Below are positions 7,656-15,108 of a stretch of 17,786 nucleotides of DNA, in pieces. The stretch's first letter is position 1. Every line of letters begins with the position of its first letter. The notes under the pieces are model-generated. The model made no database searches. It saw only the letters and a list, made by a program, of their open reading frames with translations, and was not told where the DNA came from. The stretch spans positions 1-17,786 of the forward strand of contig JALOBF010000019.1 of NCBI GenBank assembly GCA_023228385.1, written 5' to 3'. The stretch comes from Bacilli bacterium. Its GTDB lineage: Bacteria > Bacillota_I > Bacilli_A > ML615J-28 > CAG-698. The translations under genes were made by a program, and so were the position numbers.

Positions 7656-7668
7656 CAAGGAGCAAAAT

Positions 7669-7980
7669 ATGAATCAAAATTTATTAAGAACCATTAAAAA
7701 AATGCAAGAGGAAATGGTAACGACACAACAGGAGATTGAATCAACCATTTTTTATGCATCGGCCGGCGGCGTTGTAAATGTTGAAGTTAAAGGAACAAAA
7801 GAGTTGATAAAGGTTACGATTGAAAATAGTTTTCAAGCCGAATCCACTGATGATTTAGAAATACTAGGTGAAATGGTTGTTGCCGCTTGCAATCAAGCTT
7901 ATCAGGAGATTGACAAAACAATAAAAGAAAAAATGGGGAAATATAATGATATGTTAGGTTCGTTTGGTGGGTTGTTTTAA
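7669..7980 (+). CDS. YbaB/EbfC family nucleoid-associated protein
   Basis: A 103-residue member of the YbaB/EbfC family, small dimeric DNA-binding proteins encoded between dnaX and recR in very many bacteria. Seen: an N-terminal amphipathic helix with KKMQEEMVTTQQEIEST, a central beta sheet with the family signature ASAGGVVNVEVKGTKELIKVTI, and a C-terminal helix (MVVAACNQAYQEIDKTIKEKM) ending in a Gly/Phe-rich tail (GSFGGLF). The length is normal. AAGGAG lies eight bases before ATG and the gene follows dnaX after 13 bases. Its stop codon overlaps the recR start in a TAATG junction, so recR is probably translated by coupling. The position between dnaX and recR is the strongest support for family and role in DNA repair or nucleoid structure. 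Confidence 0.93.
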   Translation: MNQNLLRTIKKMQEEMVTTQQEIESTIFYASAGGVVNVEVKGTKELIKVTIENSFQAESTDDLEILGEMVVAACNQAYQEIDKTIKEKMGKYNDMLGSFGGLF

Positions 7981-8576
7981 TGAAATACCCTGAAGCATTA
8001 AATAAGCTTATTGAAAGCTTTCAGATGTATCCGGGTATCGGGCCGAAGACGGCGGAAAGGCTCGCCTTTTTCACTTTTTTTAAATTAAAAGATGAAGATA
8101 TTGTTCGTTTCAGTCAAAATCTTTTAAATTTAAAAACCGATATTAAATATTGTTCAATATGCGGTGTGTTAACCGACAGCGAAAAATGCCAAATTTGTTC
8201 TGATCCCCATCGCAGCAACACAATTCTTGTTGTTGAAAGCAGCAGAGACGTTAATGTCTTTGATAAAACCAACCAGTATAATGGTCGTTATCACATTCTC
8301 AACGGTCTGATATCGCCATTAAAAGGAATCTCACCTAATGAGGTCAATTTAAAGTCTTTATTTAAACGAATTTCATACGAAGTACCGGAAGAAGTAATTA
8401 TTGCCACAGCTGCTACGGTTGAAGGTGAAATGACAGCAATGTATATAAAAAAGCAATTAGAGAACAGCAGGGTTAGAATTACTCGAATTGGATATGGATT
8501 ACCAGCTGGTGGTGATATTGAGTACGCAGATGAAATTACTTTGATAAAATCTCTTGAAGGGCGAAGAGATATGTAG
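7980..8576 (+). CDS. recR: Recombination mediator RecR
   Basis: A 198-residue RecR of standard length; with RecF/RecO it loads RecA at single-strand gaps. Domains in order: helix-hairpin-helix PGIGPKTAERLAFF (residues 18-31), a Cys4 zinc finger (Cys 58, 61, 70, 73), a Toprim domain starting ILVVESSRDV near residue 82 with GRYHILNGLISPLKGI, and the C-terminal ATVEGEMTAMYIK and GYGLPAGGDIEYADEITL, which is the Walker-like tail of the family. ATG at 7980 shares one base with the preceding stop (TAATG), and the upstream ribosome binding site is weak (GGTGGG), which fits translational coupling to the YbaB gene. The Toprim first motif has VESSRD where many RecR have VEDPKD, a mild change that keeps the acidic residues. 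Confidence 0.97.
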   Translation: MKYPEALNKLIESFQMYPGIGPKTAERLAFFTFFKLKDEDIVRFSQNLLNLKTDIKYCSICGVLTDSEKCQICSDPHRSNTILVVESSRDVNVFDKTNQYNGRYHILNGLISPLKGISPNEVNLKSLFKRISYEVPEEVIIATAATVEGEMTAMYIKKQLENSRVRITRIGYGLPAGGDIEYADEITLIKSLEGRRDM

Positions 8577-8582
8577 TATAAT
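8554..8582 (+). promoter_or_regulatory. Promoter inside the recR 3' end for the small membrane protein
   Basis: TTGAAG (8554-8559) and a perfect TATAAT (8577-8582) are separated by exactly 17 bases. The -35 and spacer lie within the last recR codons and the -10 begins just after the recR stop. The next start codon is 32 bases downstream. Confidence 0.6.
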
Positions 8583-8613
8583 AAGGTATAAATTGTAAAA
8601 AAGGAGAGAAAGG

Positions 8614-8868
8614 ATGAAAGAAGCAATAATAAGATTGTTTGACAAAGCCGATGATTTTTTTGCCAAGTTTGTGGGCCCAATTATTGATAAAATAATAACC
8701 TTCTTAAATAAAGGGGAATATACAATTTATGTATTATTGGGCATGTTTTTAGTAATAATCATTTTAATTGGTTTGTTAAGATGGGTTTTTAAAGGAACGA
8801 AATCGTTTATCGCTATGGTATTATTATTCGGGATTGTTTTTGCAATTTGGTTTTTCTTTGGTAAGTAA
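8614..8868 (+). CDS. Small two-helix membrane protein of unknown function
   Basis: An 84-residue protein with a good ribosome binding site (AAAGGAGAG, 8599-8607). Residues 1-35 are an amphipathic, charged N-terminal segment (KEAIIRLFDKADDFFAKFVG). Two strongly hydrophobic segments follow, about residues 38-59 (YTIYVLLGMFLVIIILIGLL) and 66-82 (FIAMVLLFGIVFAIWFF), joined by a short basic loop, RWVFKGTK. I do not recognise a family. In Bacillus the genes after recR include the small membrane protein BofA, but this sequence does not resemble BofA in order of domains or motifs. It is probably co-transcribed from a promoter in recR and ends at the terminator near 8958. Short length with clear codon structure and ribosome binding site makes it a real gene. 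Confidence 0.8.
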   Translation: MKEAIIRLFDKADDFFAKFVGPIIDKIITFLNKGEYTIYVLLGMFLVIIILIGLLRWVFKGTKSFIAMVLLFGIVFAIWFFFGK

Positions 8869-8957
8869 CCCCCTTACTTTAACATCTATCCGATATGGTT
8901 TTTTAAGATAAGAAACTATATTCGATACATGATAAAAGCAGATATTATCTCAAGGCG

Positions 8958-8990
8958 AGAACTATCTTAGGATAGTTCTTTTTATTTTTT
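8958..8990 (+). terminator. Rho-independent terminator closing the dnaX-recR cluster
   Basis: AGAACTATC (8958-8966) and GATAGTTCT (8971-8979) form a perfect 9-bp stem with a TTAG loop, followed by TTTTTATTTTTT. It lies 90 bases after the small membrane protein gene. The intervening bases (8869-8957) contain no gene I can support. Confidence 0.9.
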
Positions 8991-9036
8991 CAAAAAATAA
9001 CATAATAATTCATTATTTTTGCTATTAGTCTTTTTT

Positions 9037-9077
9037 TTGACAATAACATTTACTTCAATTATTGGTTATGATATAAT
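9037..9077 (+). promoter_or_regulatory. Promoter region of the ABC importer/nuclease operon
   Basis: A perfect TTGACA at 9037-9042 and an extended -10 TGATATAAT at 9069-9077 are both present but 29 bases apart, too far to act together. The -10 has TTTACT (9049-9054) at 17-base spacing; TTGACA would use the weak TATTGG at 9060-9065. Two overlapping promoters or one extended -10 promoter are possible. No obvious catabolite-response palindrome is seen. Confidence 0.65.
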
Positions 9078-9112
9078 AAAAACAGGTAATTATAGCATCA
9101 AGGAGAATAAAT

Positions 9113-10228
9113 ATGATGAAAGAAGCAAGTAAAGATATTCCGAAAAGGGGTATTTTTCACGACAGGGTCGAAGTAAAATTGCAAAACTTGACCAAAGAAT
9201 TTGTTGACAAAAAGGGGAAAGTAACGGTAGCGGTAAATGATTTTTCCGTCACTATTCCTGCCGGAAAGCTTATTGGTTTGCTGGGACCGTCCGGATGTGG
9301 CAAATCGACGACACTGTATCTGATTTCCGGTTTGCATAAACCTAATTCCGGAACTATTTTTTTCGGTGACGACGATGTTACGAATACGCCTCCGGAAAAG
9401 CGCGGTATCGGATTGGTCTTTCAAAATTACGCCCTTTATCCGCATATGACGGTAAAACAAAATATTCTGTTTCCATTGGAAAATATGCGAGTACCAAAAG
9501 CAGAAGCTCAAGTAAGAGCAAAAAAAATGGCGGAACTGGTTCATATCGGCGATTTGATGGATCGTAAGCCGAATCAACTTTCCGGTGGCCAGCAGCAACG
9601 AGTTGCGATAGCCCGGGCGTTGGTTAAAGAGCCGCGGGTATTATTGTTGGATGAGCCTTTATCTAATTTGGATGCCCGACTTCGCTTGCAAACCCGCGAG
9701 GAAATCAGAAGAATTCAAAAAGAAACCGGAGTTACAACTATTTTTGTAACCCATGACCAAGAAGAGGCTATGAGTATTTCCGATGAAATTATCGTTATGA
9801 ATGATGGACTTAAACAACAAATTGGTCACCCTCAAGATGTATATGAGGAACCAATTAATCAATTTGTTGCTAAATTTTTAGGTAATCCGCCGATAAATAT
9901 TGTTCCCGGTAAATTAAAAGGAGAAAAAGTAGTGCTTGAAAATGGGGTTGTTATCGATTCGGGGGTTAAACAACCGAATCAAGATATTAACATTGGCTTA
10001 CGGCCGGAGTATTTAAAATTATCGGACAAGGGCAAAATCGAAGCAACAGTTGATCTTGTCGAGCATATTGGCCGTGACACGATGTTGATATGTTATATTA
10101 ATGAAATAGGCCTAAAGATTCGGGCTATTATTTCAAGCGAAAGACGTCTAACGCCGGGCGAGCAAGTTAAATTCGAGTGTTCCAAATTATTTGTTTTTAA
10201 CAAAACTACCGGGGAGAGATATAAATAA
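9113..10228 (+). CDS. CUT1-type ABC importer ATPase (MsmK/UgpC/MalK family)
   Basis: A 371-residue cytoplasmic ATPase that powers the import complex encoded by the next three genes. Seen: Walker A GPSGCGKST (58-66), Q-loop at Gln104 in FQNYALYPHMTV, signature LSGGQQQR (156-163), Walker B VLLLDEP (176-182), D-loop SNLDAR and the H-loop VTHDQEEAM with His214. A C-terminal TOBE/OB region starts near residue 250 (FVAKFLGNPPINIVPG), as in MalK/MsmK, and includes IGLRPEYL. The N-terminus is about 18 residues longer than usual. Two ATGs are in tandem at 9113 and 9116, behind AAGGAG (9101-9106). The stop overlaps the next ATG by one base (TAATG). The family mostly imports sugars and glycerol phosphates; ATPases of this group are also shared between transporters, so the substrate cannot be read from this subunit. 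Confidence 0.95.
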   Translation: MMKEASKDIPKRGIFHDRVEVKLQNLTKEFVDKKGKVTVAVNDFSVTIPAGKLIGLLGPSGCGKSTTLYLISGLHKPNSGTIFFGDDDVTNTPPEKRGIGLVFQNYALYPHMTVKQNILFPLENMRVPKAEAQVRAKKMAELVHIGDLMDRKPNQLSGGQQQRVAIARALVKEPRVLLLDEPLSNLDARLRLQTREEIRRIQKETGVTTIFVTHDQEEAMSISDEIIVMNDGLKQQIGHPQDVYEEPINQFVAKFLGNPPINIVPGKLKGEKVVLENGVVIDSGVKQPNQDINIGLRPEYLKLSDKGKIEATVDLVEHIGRDTMLICYINEIGLKIRAIISSERRLTPGEQVKFECSKLFVFNKTTGERYK

Positions 10229-11196
10229 TGATTGAATATAAAAAAGATGGTTGGCGAGCGGCTATAGCCCTGGCACCAATGGTATTTTTCATGTTGGTGT
10301 TTACATTTTGGCCAATTATTAACGCATTTATTTGGGCGTTTTTAGAAGACTTTTCATACGGCGGGAAAGGGATATCACATGGCGAACTTGACGGATATCG
10401 CTGGATTACCGGCGGAACTTTTATTAAAGTTGGAATTGATAATTTTAAAACAGTGCTAACTGACGGTTTATTTTGGGACGCATTAAAAAACACCGCTATC
10501 ATCGTTATTGTTTCGGTACCGCTTACGGTAATTCTCGGCTTGGCAATCGCCGTCGGTTTGAATTCGATCAAAAGGTTTCAAGGCCTTTACCAGACGATAT
10601 TTTTCTTACCGTATGTCACCAACACAATTGCGCTTGGGATGGTATTTGCCACCTTATTTCATCAAAATTATGGATTGGTAAATAAGGTTTTTAAAAATAT
10701 CGGATTTGCTTGGATAAACGGTACAACCTTTACCGGAACGAGCGAAGTCACTTTTTGGACCGCTTTAGTGGTGTTAACGGCATATACGGTCTGGAACGGC
10801 TTAGCTTTTAAAATCATTGTTTTTCTTTCCGGCTTACAAAGTATCGACAAGCAATATTATCAAGCGGCTCAGATTGATGCCGCACCAAGGTGGCGCGTTT
10901 TCACCAAAATAACTGTTCCGCTCCTTTCGCCGATGATCCTTTATATTACAATTACTTCATTTATCGGAGCATTCAAAGCTTATTCCAGTGTGATTGCGGT
11001 TTTCGGCACCGGTAAGTACGGGCCGGATGGAGAACCTAATATGATGATTACTGTGGTCGGTTACATCTATGATAAAATGGCTATCGGCGGAACACCGTAC
11101 GGTGTTGCATCAGCCGCGTCACTTATATTATTTTTTATCATCCTGATAATAACCATGCTTCAATTGCAAGTCAGTAAAAAAAGGGTTCATTATTAA
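10228..11196 (+). CDS. ABC importer permease, MalF/UgpA-type
   Basis: A 322-residue inner-membrane permease with six predicted membrane segments: residues about 10-34, 88-112, 120-142, 170-196, 232-256 and 288-312. The cytoplasmic EAA-type loop is YYQAAQIDAAPRWRVFTKIT near residues 210-229 with VPLLSP following, the contact site for the ATPase; the usual EAA and G are here QAA and A, a modest departure. It pairs with the next gene to form the channel. It starts at a TAATG junction with the ATPase gene and stops 12 bases before the next start, so the genes are one operon. Compared with classic MalF it lacks the large periplasmic P2 domain and is similar in size to UgpA/LacF. Confidence 0.94.
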   Translation: MIEYKKDGWRAAIALAPMVFFMLVFTFWPIINAFIWAFLEDFSYGGKGISHGELDGYRWITGGTFIKVGIDNFKTVLTDGLFWDALKNTAIIVIVSVPLTVILGLAIAVGLNSIKRFQGLYQTIFFLPYVTNTIALGMVFATLFHQNYGLVNKVFKNIGFAWINGTTFTGTSEVTFWTALVVLTAYTVWNGLAFKIIVFLSGLQSIDKQYYQAAQIDAAPRWRVFTKITVPLLSPMILYITITSFIGAFKAYSSVIAVFGTGKYGPDGEPNMMITVVGYIYDKMAIGGTPYGVASAASLILFFIILIITMLQLQVSKKRVHY

Positions 11197-11208
11197 GGAG
11201 GTGTTGTC

Positions 11209-12210
11209 ATGAATAAAGAAATGTATTTAAACCCAAAAGAATTGAAAAGCTTTCGGATAAAACAAATTATCGGTAGAACTTTTCTGTATCTTTTTCTTAC
11301 GATAATGGCCCTCTATATTTTTATTCCTTTTTATTGGATGATTATTAGTTCATTAAAAGAGAGTTGGGAAATTACTTCCCCGGAACTGACTTTACTGCCG
11401 GTAAATAGAGCAGGCAGAGTTTTATGGCCATGGGATTGGCAATGGAGTAATTATAAAAATTTAATTTATGGGATTAAAAAGGTAGAGGGGTCAATTGGAA
11501 CAGAGTGGCAGTTTCGACCAATGCATTTTCATTTAATGTTTAGAAATACTGTTTTTGTTGGACTCCTTACCACTTCGGGGACAATAATATTGACAATTCT
11601 TGCCGCTTTTGCTTTTTCCCGGCTTAATTTCAAAGGAAAAGATGTGATTTTTTCAATTTTCTTAATGACGATGATGATACCGGGTGAAATTTATGTCGTT
11701 GGGAACTATTATACATTTTCCCTTCTAGGTTGGGTTCGTTCGGCTAATATTTGGAAAATATTCGGCACTTTAACCTTGCCGTTTGTCGGCAGTGTCTTTT
11801 ACACATTCTTCTTAAGACAAACGTTTAGGCAAATACCCAATGAACTTTATTTAGCGGCAAAAGTAGATGGTACATCAGATTTTAAATATCTATGGAAAAT
11901 TATGATTCCAATTGCCAGCGCAACAATTACAACGATTATAATTCTAAGCATGATTGGCGTCTGGAATGCCTTTGTATGGCCCTCGTTGGTTACTAATGCT
12001 AATTTTTGCGAACCGGGAAACTATCATTTATTAGTAAGCAATGGTTTGTTGGAGGGATTAAAAACCGCTATGGGTTCTACCGAAGAAAATTCCATCCTAA
12101 ACCTACAGATGGCGGGTTCGGCTATGGTAACCGTGCCTCTGCTTATAGTATTTTTCTTATGTAAAAAGTATATTATGCGTGGTGTTTCTCGCAGCGGTAT
12201 TAAAGGATAA
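11209..12210 (+). CDS. ABC importer permease, MalG/UgpE-type
   Basis: A 333-residue inner-membrane partner of the preceding permease. It begins with a basic cytoplasmic segment, then a membrane helix (about residues 24-46, FLYLFLTIMALYIFIPFYWM), a long extracytoplasmic stretch (about 55-105), and five more helices. The EAA loop ELYLAAKVDGTSDFKYLWKI (about 211-230) with MIPIAS is close to the consensus. The ending KKYIMRGVSRSGIKG matches the typical MalG-type tail (in the family, usually ...GLTAGAVKG). Ribosome binding site AAGGAGGTG lies seven to eight bases before ATG. The extracytoplasmic loop between the first two helices is rather long and Trp-rich compared with MalG, which may reflect substrate or partner binding. 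Confidence 0.94.
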   Translation: MNKEMYLNPKELKSFRIKQIIGRTFLYLFLTIMALYIFIPFYWMIISSLKESWEITSPELTLLPVNRAGRVLWPWDWQWSNYKNLIYGIKKVEGSIGTEWQFRPMHFHLMFRNTVFVGLLTTSGTIILTILAAFAFSRLNFKGKDVIFSIFLMTMMIPGEIYVVGNYYTFSLLGWVRSANIWKIFGTLTLPFVGSVFYTFFLRQTFRQIPNELYLAAKVDGTSDFKYLWKIMIPIASATITTIIILSMIGVWNAFVWPSLVTNANFCEPGNYHLLVSNGLLEGLKTAMGSTEENSILNLQMAGSAMVTVPLLIVFFLCKKYIMRGVSRSGIKG

Positions 12211-12238
12211 ATAAAAAAACATTAAAGTGAGGAAAAGT

Positions 12239-13738
12239 ATGAGAAAAAAATTTTTATTGTTTATTGTTTTAATTGGGGTATTTTTACTTGTCGGATGTAC
12301 AAAAATTCCCACGATGCAACGTTATGATTATGAAGTCTTATCTTATGATGATATCAAAGACCAAAAAATAACCCTTACATTTAGGGTTAGATCCGGGGTT
12401 GTTTCCACCGCTCTTCCGGATTTAATTAAAAAATTCGAAAATCAATATCCGAAGATAACCGTCAACCTTGATGCGGTAGGAGGCACTTATGACCTTATTA
12501 GAAGAACAACAATAGGAGATATTAACTCCACTAATGCTCCCGACTTGTTAATTGGGTATCCCGATCATTTTGCTGAATATTTTTCAAGCGGTGCGCTCGT
12601 TAACTTGCAGAAGTTTATTGACGATAAAGAAGTCGGTTATACAAAAAGCGAAATAAATGATTTTGTTGATTCGTATATGCCGGAAAATCAGGGGTTTCAT
12701 CCCGATTATTCCAATGATTACTATGGCCTTCCCTTTAATAAATCGACTGAAGTTTTAGTTTATAACCGCACTTTCTTTCAAGCCCTATACGGAGAAGACG
12801 AATATGTTAATAAGATTCCGAAAACATGGAATGAGGTGGATACTATCGGCAAAGAGATCATTTCAAAAGTTAAAGCTGGGCAGGCTGACAATGTATTTGT
12901 TGAATCTACCGATCCGAAAACGGGTGAAAAAACTTACCTTAAAATGTCAAAATATTTAGCGGACTCACTCCCTGCTCCCCAGTTCTATCCTTTTGGTTAT
13001 GATTCAAGCGACAACGCCTTTATCACTCTTGTCCGTCAATTTGGCGGTCAATATACGGAAAGAGTTCATGTTGAAAAAGGATATGTGCTTTTTAATAACG
13101 AAGAAGCAAAAGCGGCTCTTACTTATTTTCAGAATTTAGCAAAAGAACGGGTATTCGCAATTGCCGCCAGTTTTAATAAAAAATATAACAGTGACCTTGT
13201 TGAGACCATACAAATTGTTATGACAGTCGGCTCATCAGCCGGGGCGGCTTATAATACTTCTGGCCGATATAAGTATGAATTGGGTGCGGCTCCGATTCCT
13301 TATTACAGTGAAGATAAAAAACTTGTTATTCAGCAGGGAACAAATATTGCGATGCTAAACCAAAACACCGATGCGGAAAAACTTGCTGCTTGGTTATTCA
13401 TAAAGTTTATGCTTGAACCGGAAAACACCGCTCAGTTTGCAATCAATACCGGCGGCTATTTACCGGTTAGAAAGTCGGCTTATGAAACTGAAGATTATAA
13501 AGAATTTTTGGAAGATCCGGCATTGGATCAAAAACTATGGTCAGAAGCGATCAGTGTTGCCTTAAGTTATCCTGAATTAGGATATAAGATGTTTGTTGAT
13601 CCGGCATTTAATGGATCGGCTACAATCCGGGAAAAGGCAGGCGAAATTTTTGCCGCTGTTATCGTTAGCAATGCTAATGTCACAAAAAGAATTGATCAAG
13701 CGTATAGAGAATTAAAACCATATGTGAAAAAGGATTAG
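12239..13738 (+). CDS. ABC importer solute-binding lipoprotein (extracellular family 1)
   Basis: A 499-residue binding protein. I chose ATG at 12239, because GAGG (12229-12232) sits six bases ahead; the earlier GTG at 12227 overlaps that ribosome binding site. The N-terminus is a lipoprotein signal with MRKKFLLFIVLIGVF and lipobox LVGC, the lipidated cysteine being residue 20. After a 30-residue linker the mature part has the family 1 pattern: LTFRVRSG, PDLIKKFENQYPKITVNL, APDLLIGYPDHFAEYFSSGALVNL, YYGLPFNKSTEVLVYNRTFF and, near the end, AWLFIKFMLEPENTAQFAI and GGYLPVRKSAYE. Family members bind sugars, oligosaccharides or glycerol phosphates. Here the ligand is unknown; a nuclease directly downstream suggests a nucleic-acid breakdown product (inference). 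No stop or terminator separates it from the nuclease gene (19-base gap). Confidence 0.93.
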   Translation: MRKKFLLFIVLIGVFLLVGCTKIPTMQRYDYEVLSYDDIKDQKITLTFRVRSGVVSTALPDLIKKFENQYPKITVNLDAVGGTYDLIRRTTIGDINSTNAPDLLIGYPDHFAEYFSSGALVNLQKFIDDKEVGYTKSEINDFVDSYMPENQGFHPDYSNDYYGLPFNKSTEVLVYNRTFFQALYGEDEYVNKIPKTWNEVDTIGKEIISKVKAGQADNVFVESTDPKTGEKTYLKMSKYLADSLPAPQFYPFGYDSSDNAFITLVRQFGGQYTERVHVEKGYVLFNNEEAKAALTYFQNLAKERVFAIAASFNKKYNSDLVETIQIVMTVGSSAGAAYNTSGRYKYELGAAPIPYYSEDKKLVIQQGTNIAMLNQNTDAEKLAAWLFIKFMLEPENTAQFAINTGGYLPVRKSAYETEDYKEFLEDPALDQKLWSEAISVALSYPELGYKMFVDPAFNGSATIREKAGEIFAAVIVSNANVTKRIDQAYRELKPYVKKD

Positions 13739-13757
13739 TGGGTAAAGGATAAAAGAA

Positions 13758-15086
13758 ATGAATAAGAAAAATTTTAAAAAATTTATAAAACTATTATTTG
13801 TTTTATTGTTGGGATTTTCATTTGCTTCTTGTAAAAAAGATCCCAACAATGGTGATAATGGAAAAAAACCGCCGATTACGGTTGATGAGCTTAAAACTGA
13901 ATATACCGATGACTTAAAATTAGTAGCCGACTATACAAAACAAAAATTTTTAACGCATGGTATCGGAACAGTTTCATTGCTTAGAGTAATTGACGGCGAT
14001 ACCGCTCATTTTTCCCAAGAAGGAAAATTTGAAACGATAAAAATCAGGTTTTTAGGAATTAATACTCCGGAGTCAACAATAAGAATAGCACCTTGGGGGC
14101 TAAAAGCATCGGCATATGTTTCGCAAAAACTAGAAAATGCTTATGAAATAGTTTTAGAATCTAATGAAATAGGTAAACCGCCTGTATTTGATACTACCGG
14201 CGAGCGTTATTTAGGATATGTATGGTATCGCCCAAGTAAAGATGATGATTTGCGCCTTTTAAATTTAGAAGTAATCGAGCAATGTTTCTCATATTTCACC
14301 GGCGGCGATGCTGAAAAATATTGTGAAGTATTTCAGCAGGCTTTTCTTAAATCTTACGATACCGGATTAAGAGTTTTTGGGGAACTTGACTCTGATTTCA
14401 ACTATTCCACGGAAACATATGAAATAACTATTGCCGAGCTTAGAAACAATTATTCCAGTTATTCAACTGGGGTAACATTAAAAGTAAAAGCTCAAGTCAT
14501 CAGAAAAGTTGGTAAAAGTTTATATCTTGAAGATTTAGAGGAAACCCTTAACGCCGATACTGGTGAATATACAAAAGAAGGCATCTTTTTATATCATGCA
14601 TTTACATCCGGAATGGAAACGATAGCTTCCGGTGATATAATTGAATTTAATTGTCAGGCAACCGATACAAAGGATTACGGAATGCAGCTTACCAATCCGC
14701 ATAAAATTCGTATCAGGGAAACCGGAACGGCGATTACTATCAGGGAAGTTGATGAGTCTTTAACCAGTCTCCAGCAATATGAAGGGTTTGTTGTTAAGGT
14801 TTATGAGTTTACGGTTACTTCGGTTGGCAAGGCCGCCGATAAAGACGGTGCATATACCATTAAGGGTAAGATGAAGAACGGTGCTGAGTTGCAAGTCCGA
14901 ATCGACGGAGATGTAACACCCAAATTATTACGTGGTTATGTTACCGTTGGCATGAAATATGATGTTATTGGCGGCGTCAGTAAATTTGTAGATGTTTATA
15001 ATAATAACAAAGTTTATTATCAGATAAAATTAGGTAATATAACCGAACAAACAGTTAATGATTTTGTTTTAAGTGAAAATCAATAA
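13758..15086 (+). CDS. Lipid-anchored staphylococcal-nuclease-type nuclease with OB-like C-terminal domains
   Basis: A 442-residue surface lipoprotein. Signal MNKKNFKKFIKLLFVLLLG with lipobox FASC, lipidated Cys25, then a short Asp/Asn/Gly/Lys linker. The thermonuclease (SNase) domain spans about residues 66-205: VIDGDT (77-82) supplies two metal-side aspartates (Asp79, Asp81), IRFLGINTPES (96-106) gives catalytic Arg97 and Glu105, and GERYLGYVW (148-156) gives Arg150, matching the roles of S. aureus Asp19, Asp21, Arg35, Glu43 and Arg87. The position of the third calcium ligand (Asp40) is Asn102. Residues of about 225-435 read as two OB-like beta domains (LKVKAQVIRKVGKSLYLEDL; EGFVVKVYEFTVTSVGKA), as in YhcR-type nucleases. 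The enzyme should cleave DNA/RNA outside the cell. AAAGGA lies about 11 bases before ATG. It lies in the operon with the importer and a giant lipoprotein. Confidence 0.92.
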   Translation: MNKKNFKKFIKLLFVLLLGFSFASCKKDPNNGDNGKKPPITVDELKTEYTDDLKLVADYTKQKFLTHGIGTVSLLRVIDGDTAHFSQEGKFETIKIRFLGINTPESTIRIAPWGLKASAYVSQKLENAYEIVLESNEIGKPPVFDTTGERYLGYVWYRPSKDDDLRLLNLEVIEQCFSYFTGGDAEKYCEVFQQAFLKSYDTGLRVFGELDSDFNYSTETYEITIAELRNNYSSYSTGVTLKVKAQVIRKVGKSLYLEDLEETLNADTGEYTKEGIFLYHAFTSGMETIASGDIIEFNCQATDTKDYGMQLTNPHKIRIRETGTAITIREVDESLTSLQQYEGFVVKVYEFTVTSVGKAADKDGAYTIKGKMKNGAELQVRIDGDVTPKLLRGYVTVGMKYDVIGGVSKFVDVYNNNKVYYQIKLGNITEQTVNDFVLSENQ

Positions 15087-15108
15087 TTTTAAAAGGAGGA
15101 TTTATTTA

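Noticed and set aside
8869..8957. Possible small RNA between the small membrane protein and the terminator
   Set aside because: No convincing promoter or conserved RNA motif was found; it is more simply the 3' untranslated region.
8993..9020. Inverted repeat AAAAATAA / TTATTTTT before the importer promoter
   Set aside because: Pure A/T, 12-base loop, and expected by chance in such AT-rich DNA; not convincing as an operator.
9098..9598. Minus-strand open frame of 166 codons opposite the ABC ATPase
   Set aside because: Compositionally odd translation lying wholly over a clear ATPase gene; no ribosome binding site or promoter.
10206..10571. Minus-strand open frame opposite the first permease
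   Set aside because: Antisense shadow of a well-recognised permease, with no family features.
12227..12238. Earlier GTG start for the solute-binding protein
   Set aside because: It lies within the ribosome binding site that serves ATG 12239, and it would add four residues before a normal lipoprotein signal.
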